Below are positions 36,801 to 48,800 of a DNA stretch of 64,000 nucleotides, piece after piece. The notes below the pieces were generated by a model. That model was given only the letters and a program-made list of their open reading frames with translations, was not told the origin of the DNA and made no database searches. Origin of the DNA: Chelydra serpentina. Lineage: Eukaryota; Chordata; Testudines; Chelydridae. The stretch lies in contig JBAIAC010000020.1 in the NCBI GenBank assembly GCA_037349315.1, positions 806,001 to 870,000 on the forward strand. Reading direction: 5' to 3'. Position 1 is the stretch's first letter, and each line of letters begins with the position of its first letter. The translations under genes and the position numbers were made by a program.

Positions 36801-39800
36801 GGTCTCTCACTAAGGCGCACGTCCTGCTCCCTGCAGCGCAGGCCCTTAGTGCTGGGCTGGGGCACTGGGCTCAGCACTGACTGCGAGGGGAGAGCGCCCC
36901 CTACTGAGCCCCTGCCTCGCTCCCTGCAGCACAGCCGTAACTGCTGTGCTGGGGCACTGGGGCAGCACGGCCTGCAATGGGAGAGCATTATTCCTGAAAC
37001 CGCCACCCTGCCTCCTACAGCACAACAGCCGTCACCACCCTGGGACACTGGGGTCAGCACTAACTCCAGGGGGAAAGGCCCCTTGTGTGGTCCCCAAACT
37101 GCTCCCTACAGCACAGTCCCTTCACCCACATGGGGGTTAGCACCGACTGCGAGGGCAGAGCAGTCTTGCTGTTCCTACAGCTTGGGCCCCTGGCACAGTG
37201 ATGTTATATTGGGATCTGAACTGACTGCCCCGTATTGAGCTCCTACCCCACTCCCTGCAGCATCCACCGGGATGGAGGAAGGTTACCTGAGCACACAACA
37301 CTGGCATCTTCTCCGTGATGACAGTTATTTAGTCCCCAAGGCCGAGCCCTGCAATAGGTGAGGGCAGCTTCAGTCCCTGTGCAGTGAACGTCATCCAGCC
37401 AGATGGGGTCAGATCCTCGCCCAAATCGAGCCCCGCTTGGGGCTGATAACGCCGTCCCACAGCCCAGCTGCCTGCACACGACTCTGGCCGCAGCTAAATC
37501 CCAGCTGTCATCACACACGGTTCCCCACTGCTGGTTGTGAAGCACCTCGACTCTCCCAGCACAGTGACTCGGGCCGTTCACCAGTCGGAGCGAGGTCTGC
37601 TCTGAAATGTTTGAGTCTGCAAATGCCCCAAGGGAATAAACACTCAGGTAGGTTCCTGTGCATCTGATCGCTAGTAATGCTGGGGAAATTAACACCTCCC
37701 ACTGACAGGTCTGAACAGCCTCTAAACACAGCATCTGCCTATCAAGGTTTCACTCCCCACCACTGACATGCAGCCACCTCTGGAGTGGAACAAGGCAGCT
37801 GAGAGACAGGACACAAAAACTCATGGGCTGTGTAGGAGAGGAAGTGAGGAAGAACCCTGTCTCCAGCAGTGGGGTATGTTACAGGTTCAGTCAAATTAGC
37901 TGAGATGAAAATCACCCGGAGTGACGGGGATAGGAACCGCACACTTCAGAAAGGGATCCCTGAGTGGCTGCAGGCTCCATTCGACACCAAATCCTGCAAA
38001 TGGGATCTACGGTTACCCAGCGCCCCATTCTGCTGTAGCGGGGCAGGATGATCAGAGCAATCAGCGACGGGGAGGGTCTCTCACAGAGGCACATGTACTG
38101 CTCCCTACTGAGCCCCCATCCTACTCCCTGCAGCACAGGCATGTAGAACTGTGTGGGGGAAATGGGGTCAGCACTGACACCATGGGAAGAGCGACACTTC
38201 CTGTGACCACAAACCGGCTCCCTGCAGGACAGGCCCTTAGCACCATGCTGGGGCACTGGGGTCAGCGCTGACTCAGACAGGAGAGCTGGGTCTGTGCTGA
38301 AAGCTTCCCATCCTGCTCCTTGCAGTACCCACAGTGAAGTGATGTTGGAGGGTTACCTGAGCACACAGCACCGGCTTCTTCTTCGTGGGTACAGTTACTG
38401 TCTCCCCACGGCCGAGCCCTGCACTGGGAGAGGGCAGCTTCTGTCCCTGTGCAGTTGACATTATCCAGCCAGATATGCTCAGATCCTTGCCCAAAGTGAG
38501 CCCCGGTGGGGGCTGATATCGCCGTCCCACAGCCCAGCTGCCTGCACACGACTCCGGCATCCTGTAGGTCCCAGCCGTCATCACACACCGTTCCCCACTT
38601 CTTGTTATGAAACACCTCGACCCTCCCAGCGCAGCGACTCGAACCATTCACCAGTCGAACCTGAGTCACTTCTGAGATGCCGGAGTCTGCAAACACCCAA
38701 AGGAATAAACACTCAGGGAGGTTCCTGTGCATCTGATCTCTCGTGTCGCTGGGGAACGTAGCGCCTCCCGCCGACGGGTCTGACCGGTCTCTGCACTCAG
38801 CCACTGCCTGTCAAGGCTTCCCCACCACTGACCAGGCTAATCACTGGGTGAGATATATGCACAATCGCTCACCAAAGGTCGTATGTGTGGTTTCTACCAA
38901 GAGCCAGCAGCCCACTTGTCGACCTACTGGGGGCAAGATGTTTGTATGGGACATAGTTGAAGAGAGATGTAAAATGTGGAATATGAGGCTCCAGAAGTGC
39001 TGTAGTGAAGCTTGTCACCTGCGCCATGGCGATCCCTTCGGCTGAGCCAGTCAGCACATAGCCGTGGAGACAGGCTATAGTCACTGTCTGGAGCCAGTGG
39101 TGTCCTGAGTATTTACAAACACAAAGACCCCCAGCATAAGTCTCCAAAGAGAGACCTCCTCTGGGAAGAGATAATGGTCTGTACCTACAAAGAAAGAGCA
39201 GAGAGGACAAGAGCTAGGGCCGGCCCTCAACATTTTGGCACCTGAGGCGGGGAGCTCAAATGACTCCCTCGCTTGGGCCTAAACTCTGAAAGGTCTCTTG
39301 TGCCCTCCTTCCTCCAGCACAGCACTCCACCACCTCTGTGCATCTAGAGCAGAGAGAATACATATGCACCAGCAGCAGACGCAATTTTCTACACTCTCGG
39401 TCCTCCTAGTGGTGCCCCCCCACAGTCTAGCACCTGAGCGGGCCACCTCAGTTCGCCTCATGGTAAGGCCTGCCCTGTCAAGAGCTCCCTTTCACCCAGG
39501 AGGCGGCTGACAGCGTTTGTCTCAGGAACAGGAGATCACAGCCAAGCCTGGAGTAAAACCCTGGAAGGACTGTGGGGTGAGCGTTGCTCTACCCGACAGA
39601 AAAGTCTCTCATTCAATGAGTCTAGGCTCTAGTCAATGTGGTATGATTGTATTGGCCATGGAACCATTTTGTTCCAACCCTTCTCCTTGCTACCCCTGGA
39701 ATCTCTACACTCTGTGAAATCCCTTGTCCTTGGTATCACTATGAAGGGATCTAGAGCTGTGCGTTGATTGGGGCAGAGATGGGAGGTGGAACTGGTCAGC

Positions 39801-42800
39801 TAGGGGCCCTGTTCCTTTGGGAGCAGCGGATCTGTGACTGCTGTGAATGCCCAGTTGGACAGAGGCTGGGTGCTGCAGGGGGATACTCGGAGGGCCGACG
39901 GGTGAAGTGTGTCTATTGCCAACCTGGAGAGAGGCCGCCCCGCAAGGCCTAGAGGGCATGGCGTGTGTGGCGTGTGGCTGAGGGAGTTGGGGAGCTGCTC
40001 CCCAGCGGGCACAGACCGGGCTTCCTCAGGCTAGGGGCTGATGGCACTGCACTGAGGCATTGGGGCCAGCACAACTGCAAGGGGAGAGAACCCCCTACTG
40101 ACACCCAGCCCTCGTCCCTGCAGCACAAGCCCCTTTGCTCCGCACTGGGGCACAGAGGCCAGCACTGACTTCAATGGGAGAGCGCCCCCTACTGAGCCCC
40201 CATGCCGCTCCCTGCAGCTCAGGCCTATAGATCCGCACAGGGAAATTAGGGTCACCACAGCGTGTGAGAGGAGACCGCCCCCTACTGGAATCACCATATA
40301 GCTCCCTGAAACACAGGCCCCAAGCACCATGCTGGGGTTAGTAATGGCTGAGGGGACAATGACCCGTAATGAGCTTCCCACCCTGCTCCTTGCATCACGC
40401 ACAGGATGGATGAGGGTTACCTGTGCAAACAACACCAGCATCTTCTCCATGGTGACAGTTATTGTCTCCCCAAGGCCGAGCCCTGCATTCGGAAAGGCCA
40501 ATTTCTGTCCCTTTGCACTGCACATCATCCAGCCAGATACGGTCAGATCCTCGCCCAAATCGAGCTCCTCCTGGGGCTGACAATGGCATCCCACAGCCCA
40601 GCTGCCTGCACACGATTCTGGCATCAATTATATCCCAGTTGTCATCACACACGGTTCCCCACTGCTGGTTGTGAAGCACCTCGACTCTCCCAGCGCAGCG
40701 ACTCGGGCCATTCACCAGTCGGATCTGAGTCACTTCTGAGATGCCAGAGTCTGCAAACAACCAAGGGAATAAACACTCAGGAAGGTTCCTGTGCATCTGA
40801 TCAGTGGTGATGCTGGGGAACGTAGCACCTGCCACTGATGGTCTGAGCAGCCTTCACACACAACTACCGCCTATCAGGGTTTCACTCCCCACCACTGATA
40901 TGCTGCCACCACTGGGGTGCAGCTGAGAAACAGGCAAGGGAAATCTGGCCAATCATTTAGGCAGGACATGGGAAAGAATTCTGCATCCAGTCACAAGGAT
41001 GCTAAATGAAAAGGAATACTTGTGGCACCTTAGAGACTACTCTGAAACCTGTTAATGATGCCAAATGTTACAGGTTCATGGCTGATCAGCTAAGATGCTA
41101 ACTGGCCGGGGCAATGTGGTTAGGAGCCTGATGACCCAAGGTCCCTACGCCTTGTGAATGGCTGCAGGCTCCAGCTGACACTGAATCTGATCAGCGGGAT
41201 TCATAGATCCCAAGTCCGAAAGTGCCCACGGTGACCCACTAGTCTGATCTCCTGTGTTACAGAGGCCAGAGACCTGCCCCAGAGTAATTTCTAGGGGACA
41301 TCTTTCAGAAACATCCAATCCTCATTTAAAAATTGCCAGTGGGGGAGAATCCTCCACAGGCCTTGGTAAACTGTTCCAACAGTTAATAATCCTCATCGTT
41401 ACAAATTTGCACTTTATTTGTGTGATGAACTAGGACTGTTGTTAAGGTTTTCCCTGAGTACTGTGTGGGTGCCTCGGTTTCCCCTATGCGGGGCTTGAGT
41501 TTCTAGGTGGTGGAACAAGGATGCATGAGTGTTACAGAGGGGCCTGGACACAGAGAAGGGCTGACACTCGGTCTAGCAACCGATGGCCCCGGGCTCTGCC
41601 CTGCAAAGGTATGAGCTGAAGGTGTTCGAACAAAGGGATCAGGTGACCTCCTGGCCCGGGAAGCAGACAAAGGGGGAGGAGGGGCTGGAGAGTTTCAGTT
41701 GGAAGCTGGCTGGGCAAGAGGGGGGAGAGGCAGACAGGGTCTGGCCTCCCGGCCCTTTTGGAGCTGTGGGGTGAAATGCAGGGAGCCCCAAGCTGGGGTC
41801 TAAGCTCCCTGCCCCCCGGAAGGACCCGACTGAGGGGTCCTGGATGTACTGACAAGCTCTGGTTGGGCTGTGTTCCTGGCATCTCTAATAAACCTTCTGT
41901 TCTACTGGCTGGCTGAGACTCCCAGTGAATCCGGGGAAGAGGGGTGCAGGGCCGGACTCCCCTATACTCTGTGACAATTTGTAATCTAAATTTGTCTCTC
42001 TTCAACTTCCAGTCATTGGATCTTATTAATCACTTGCCTGTAAGATTGAAGAGTCCTTTATTATCACATTTCTGTTCATCATTATGGTAATTATAGCCTG
42101 TGATCAAGTGACCCCTTCACCTGCTCTTTGTGAAACTAAACAGACTGAGCTCCTTGCATCTATCACCACAAGGCAGGTTTCCTAATCCTTTGATTATTCT
42201 CATGGCTCTACTCTGAACCTTCTTGAATTGTGGGCACCAGAACTGGACACAAGATTCCAGCAGCGGTTGCACCAGCACCAACTACAGAGGTAAAATAGCC
42301 TCTCTATAGCTACATGAGATTCCCCTGTGTTGCATTAGCCATTTTGGTCACAGAGTCACACTGGGAGCTCCTGTTCAGCTGATAATCCACCACCCACCCC
42401 CAAATCTGTCTCAGAGTCACTGCTTCCCAGGAGAGAGACCCCACTCCTGTAAGTACGGCCTGAGTTCTGTGTTTCTAGATATATAATTTTACATTCAGTC
42501 ATGTTAAAGGCATCTTGTTTGCTTGCTCCCAGCTTACCTAGTGATTTAAATCACTCTGTGTCAGGGACCTGTCTTCTTCACTATTTACCAGTTTCCCAAA
42601 TTTTGTGTCATCTGCAAACTTTCTTAGTGATGTCTTTATGTTTTCCTCCAGTCCCTTGATAAAATTGTTAAATAGCGTAGAGCCAAGAAGTGATCCTGCA
42701 GGACGCCAGTCAAACACATTTGCCCGATGATGATTCCCCATTCACAATTACATTTTGAGACCAGGAAGTTGGCCAGTTTTTAATTGATTTCTTGTGTACA

Positions 42801-45800
42801 ATGTCGATTTTGCATCGTTCTCGTATAGTGCCAAGTCAAATGGCTTACAGGAATCTAGAGCAAACTACAGGCCATGGGCCGGATCCAGCCCCTCAGGGGG
42901 TTGGATCTGGCCCACGGAATTGTCACCCTGGTGGCGCCATGTGCCCCGTGCCGCTCCTGGAAGCGGCCGGCACCACGTCACTGTGGCCCCTGGTGGGGGG
43001 CAGAGGGCTCTGTGCACTGCCCTCACCTGTGGGTTCCACACCCGAAGCTCTCATTGGCCATGATTCCCCGTTCCCGGGATCGGCACGGGGCCTGGGCAGG
43101 CAGGGATTCTGCCTTAGCGGTGCCATGTAGCTGCCACATGCAGCTGTTCCAGGTAAGTGGCGCCGGGCTGGACCCCGCACACCGAACCCCTCCTGCATCC
43201 CGCACCCCAACCACCTACCCTGATTCCCCTCCTCCACCCTGAACCCCTGCCCTGATCCCTGTGTCGTACCCCACACCCCTCCTGCACCCTATCTCCCTGC
43301 CCTGAGCTCCCACCCCCTGCCCTGAGCCCCCTCCTGCACTCCACACCCTTCCCTGCACCCCGACCCCCTGCTCTGAACCCCCACCCATATTCCAAACACC
43401 TCCCTGCAACCAAACCCCCTGCACCCCAACCCCCTGCCCTACATTCATGGCCCTGCATGCAATTTCCCCACCCAGATGTGGCCCTCACGACAAAAGGTTT
43501 GCCCACCCCTGATCTAGAGACATGAGGTAAGTGAGGTAATGTCTTTTATTAGACCAGCTTCTGTTGGTGAGAGAGACAAATTTTGGAGCTCACTCAGAGC
43601 TCTTCTTCAGGTCTGGGCTCTGTGTGGTTGGAGAGCTTGTCTCTCTCACCAGCAGAAGTTGGTCCAATAAAAGGCATTTCCTCACCCACCTTGTCTCTCT
43701 CGTATCCTGGGACCCACATGGCTGCAACTACACTGCATACGAAAATGGCAGATGTCTAAGCAGAGCACATCAGGGCTATTCCCTTAAGCAACCAAACCTC
43801 TCATCCCATCAGAATAAGACAGCAAGTGAGTCTGACTAGAACTCACTGGTGACAGAGCGCCCATAGTGCTGTAGTTGGGTGGGGGGGATCAAAGGGAGCA
43901 GAGGTGGGAGAGGGGCTCTCACAGTGACGTATACACCTCAGCCTGCAGCACGGTGCCCTAGCACCACGCTGGGGCATTGGGGTCAGCACTGACAGAGGGC
44001 AGCCCCCTCCTGTGGTCCCCAAACCACTCCCTGCAGCAAGGCCCTTAGACATGACCTGGGACCTTGTGGTAATGGAGGAGTCTGCAGGGAGAGCAGCCTC
44101 TGCTGAGCCCCAGAACAGCCTTTTGGATGGGGGTCAGGACCCATTGTGAGGGGAGAGCGCCCCAGTGAGCCCCCGAACTGCTTCTCACAGCACTCACAGG
44201 GGCATGATGAAGGAGAGTTACCTGAGCACACAACACCGGCATCTTCTCCGTGGTGACAGTTATGCTTTCCCCAAGGCTTAGCCCTACATTCTGAGATGGC
44301 AGCTTCGGTTCCTGTGCAGTTAACTTCATCCTGCCAAATTGGCCCAGTTCCTTGTCCAAATCGAGCCCCACCTGGGGCTGATAACGCCGTCCCACAGCCC
44401 AGCTGCCTGCACACGACTCCGGCATCGGTTATGTTCCAGCCGTCGTCACACACGGTTCCCCACAGCTGGTTGTGAAGAACCTCGATTCTCCCAGCGCAGC
44501 GACTTGGGCTGTTCAGCAATCGCACCTCAGCCAGGTGTGGAAGGGCTGAGTCTGTAAACACCCCACGGGAGTAGTCAGAGAGATTCCTGTGCATCTTATC
44601 ACTAGTGATGTTGGGGAACACAGCACCTCCCACTGACAGGTCTAAACAGCCTCAGCACACAGCAACTGACCATCAAGGGTTCACTCCCCATCACAGACAT
44701 GCTACCACCTCTGGGGTGCAACAGGGCAGCTGAGAAACAGGCTACAGAAAGCAGGCCCAGTAGTTTAGGCAGGAAGTGGGGAAGAATTATGTCTTTCTCA
44801 GAAACTGCAGGTCTGGAACTTAGGCCTATGAGATTACCCAACTAGAGCGTAATGGGTCACTGCAGCCAATGGCCCACCAGCAGAGGCCAAACCTGCTGAC
44901 ACACCATGGTCAGGTAACTAGCAGCAGACTGTTGATTCGACACCTGCAGGTATAAAGATTCCTGTTCCCATCTTACTCCTTATCTGAACAACCCGTTGCT
45001 AGGCCGGGTGCTGGCCAGATCCCTGGGACCTGCCTGAGTTCCTGATCCTTGTCCCTGACTCCTGCTTCCTTTCCCAGTTCCTGATCCTTGCTCCTGTTAC
45101 CATCCCTTGCTCCTAATGCCTGTTGCCTGGCCCAGGTAGCTGTGTATGTCTCACAGGGAAACAGCACACCCTGCAGCACATCCCCCCAGAACCTCACTGG
45201 GACACTAGGGTCAGCACTGGCTCAGACAGAAAAGCAGCGACGGTGCTGAAAGATTCCCAGCCTGTTCCAAGCAGCACCTCCAGATACGTGACAGAGGATG
45301 GTTACCTGAGCACACAACACCAGCATCTTCTCCGTGGTGACAGTTATTGTTTCCCCAAGGCCTAGACCTACATTCGGTCAGGGCAGCTTCTGTCCCTGTG
45401 CAGTTAACATCATCCAGCCAGATGGTGTCAGATCCTCTCCCAAAGTGAGCCCTCCCCGGTGCTGATAACACCGTCCCACAGCCCAGCTCCCTGCACACGA
45501 CTCCAGCATCAGTTATGTCCCAGCCGTCATCACACACGGTTCCCCACTGATGATTATGAAGGACCTCGACTCTCCCAGCGCAGCGATTGGGGCCGTTCAC
45601 CAGTTGGAGAGGACCTGGGTCTGGAATGACCGAATCTGCAAATGCAATAAACACTCAAGGAGATTCCTGTGAATTTTTTGAGGGGGAGGGATAGCTGAGT
45701 GGTTTGAGAATTGGCCTGCTAAACCCAGGGTTGTGAGTTCAATCCTTGAGGGGGTCATTTAGGGATCGGGGCCAAAATTGGGGATTGGTCCTGCTTTGAG

Positions 45801-48800
45801 CAGGGGGTTGGACTAGATGACCTGCTAAGATCCCTTCCAACCCTGATGTTCTATGATTCTATGATCACAAGTGATGCTGATCAATGTATCGCTTACCACT
45901 GATGGGTGTGACTGGCCTCCGCACACAGACACTGCATGTCAAGGGCTCCATCCCCACCACTGACATGCTGCCACTTCTGGGGTGGGACAGGGCAGCTGAG
46001 AGTCAGGGCACAGAAATATGGTGATTGTGCATGACAGGAAGTTGGGGGAAATGTTCGTCCAGTCAGAGCTGTGGGGGACGTTACAGGTTCAGGGCTAATT
46101 ATCTGAGGTGCAAATTGTACAGCATGGCCGACTTAGGAGCCCAACTCTTGATAAAGTGACCTGGGTTTCCAGTCCCCAGGAGCACTGCAAGCTCTGATTG
46201 ACACCAAGTCCCAGAGCTGGGATCCATGCCTACCCAGCACCCCATTGTGCCAGGGAGGGGCGGGGGATCAGAGCGATCAGAGAGGGGAGAGGGCCTCTCA
46301 CTGTGCCCCACACACCACCCTCTGCAACTCATGCCCCCTAGCTCCGCACTGGGGAATTGTGAGCGTCACTGACTGTGAGGAGAGAACCCCCATACCCTGT
46401 AGCACAGACCTTTTATCAGCCAGTGCTCCCAGTCTGGGGAGCTGACCGGGGTCAGCCCAGACTGCCAGGGGAGAGCGCCCCCTACTGTGTTCCCAACCTG
46501 CTCCCAGCAGAACAGGCCCTTAGCACTGGGCTGGGGCATGGGAACTGAGATGGGAAACCAGGGGTTGTTCTGAAAGCTTCCAAGTCCACTTCCTGAAGCA
46601 CCCACCGTGACAGAAAAGATGAGGTTTACCTGAGCAGACAACTCCAGCATCTTCCACATGGTTACAGTTATGCTCTCCCCAAGGCCGAGCCCTGCACTCG
46701 GAGAGGGCAGCTTCTGTCCCTGTGCAGCTAACCTCATCCAGCCAGATACGGTCAGTTCCCTGTCCAAACCGAGACCCATGTGGGGCTGATAACGCCATCC
46801 CACAGCCCAGCTGCCTGCAAACGACTCTGGCCTCAGTTAAATCCCAGCTGTCATCACACACGGTTCCCCACTGCTGGTTGTGAAGCACCTCGACTCTCCC
46901 AGCGCAGCGACTCGGGCCGTTCACCAGTTGAAGTTCAGCCACTTCTGAAATGCCTGAGTCTGCAAACACCCCAAGAGAATAAATATTCAGGGAGGTTTCT
47001 ATGCATCTGATCACTAGTGACACTGGAGAATATACCTCTTGTCACTTACAGGTCCATACAGCAAATACCCATCAAGGGCTCACTTTATTTCTGGCTTTCA
47101 CCTTTTGTGTAATGTACAACCGTGATCCTGATGCCATCCTGACTCTGACCACTCAGCCAAACCACCGTGTTACTGGCCCTGACAGCGTCCAATCCCACCT
47201 GCGCCAAGGATAACACTAGCTAAGATGTCAGTTTCCCGGGACAATGGGGTCAGGAGCGTGATGCAAAGGGACCCAAGGTTCTCAGTGAACAGCTACAGGC
47301 TCCAGCTGACACTGAATCTGACTGGAAGGACCAATGGCCACAGAGGGCCACACTGTGCCATACCTTGGCATTGGGACTGGAGCTAGCAGACACGAGGGAA
47401 GGTCTCTCGCAGGGACACATACACTTTCCCTGTAGCACAGCCCCCCAGCACGTCACTGGGACACTGGGGTCAGCACTGGCTCAGACAGGAAAGCAGGGAC
47501 TGTGCTTAAAGCTTCCCAGCCTGTTCCAGGCAGCAACCCCAGATACGTGACGGAGGAGGATTACCTGAGCACACAACACCGGCATCTTCTCCGTGGTGAC
47601 AGTTATTGTTTCCCCAAGGCCGAGCCCTGCATTGGGTGAGGGCAGCTTCTGTCCCTGTGCAGTTAACATCATCCAGCCAGATGGTGTCAGATCCTCTCCC
47701 AAAGTGAGCCCCCACCGCTGCTGATAATGCCGTCCCACAGCCCAGCTCCCTGCACACGACTCCAGCATCCGTTATGTCCCAGCTGTCATCACACACGGTT
47801 CCCCACTGATGGTTATGAAGCACCTCGACTCTCCCAGCGCAGCGATTGGGGCCGTTCACCAGTTGGAGAGGACCTGGGTCTGGAATGACCGAATCTGGAA
47901 ATGCAATAAACACTCAAGGAGATTCCTGTGCATCTGATCAAAAGTGATGCTGATCAATGTATCGCTCACCACTGATGGGTGTGACTGGCCTCCTCACACA
48001 GCCACTGCATGTCAAGGGCTAAATCCCCACCACTGACATGCTGCCACTTCTGGGGTAGCAGAGGGAAGCTGAGAGTCAGGGCGCAGAAATATGGTGACTG
48101 TGCATGACAGGAAGTTGGGGGAAATGTTCGTCCAGTCAGAGCTGTGGGGGACGTTACAGGTTCAGGGCTAATTATCTGAGGTGCAAATTGTACAGCATGG
48201 CTGAGTTAGGAGCCCAACTCTTGTCAAAATGACCCGGGTTTCTAGTCCCCAGGAGCAGCTGAAAGCTCTGTTTGACACCAAGTTCCAGAGCTGGGATCCA
48301 TGCTTACCCAGCACCCCATTGTGCTGGGGGGGGGGCAGGGGATCAGAGCGATCAGAGAGGGGAAAGGGCCTCTCACTATGCCCCGCACACCACCCTCTGC
48401 AACTCATGCCCCCTAGCTCCGCACTGGGGAATTGTGAGTGTCACTGACTGTGAGGAGATAGCCCCATACCCTGCAGCACAGACCTTTTCTCAGCCAGCAG
48501 GAGGACTGTGGTCAGCCCAGACTGCTAGGGGAGAGCGCCCCCTACTGTGTTCCCAACCTGCTCCCAGCAGAACAGGCCCTTAGCACTGGCTGGGGCATGG
48601 GAACTGAGATGGGAACCAGGGGCTTGGCTGGAAGCTTCCTAATGCACTCCCTAAAGCACCCACTGTGACAGAAGAGACGAGGTTTACCTGAGCACTCAAC
48701 ACCAGCATCTTCCACGTGGTTACAGTTATGCTCTCCCCAAGGCCGAGCCCTGCATTCGGAGAGGGCAGCTTCTGTCCCTGTGCAGTTAACCTCATCCAGC

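Larger units (their letters stand above)
34141..44221. repeat. Internal duplication block, upstream copy (d6-d11), about 10.1 kb
   Basis: Longer copy of the duplicated unit. It contains d7-d11, the exon d6 region, an L3-like element with a solo LTR, a hAT element with intact target duplications, and the intron up to the donor of d5. Its right-hand edge coincides with the d5 splice donor. At 34140/34141 the sequence gttac runs into acacccctct instead of ctgagcac. Confidence 0.88.

Noticed and set aside
45682..45760. A stand-alone tRNA gene
   Set aside because: Box A and B are present but the sequence continues into a CR1-like tail, so it is the head of a SINE.
46780..47010. Recurring plus-strand frames such as [20 protein letters not shown] across the array
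   Set aside because: They are antisense readings of SRCR exons, recurring because the exons recur.
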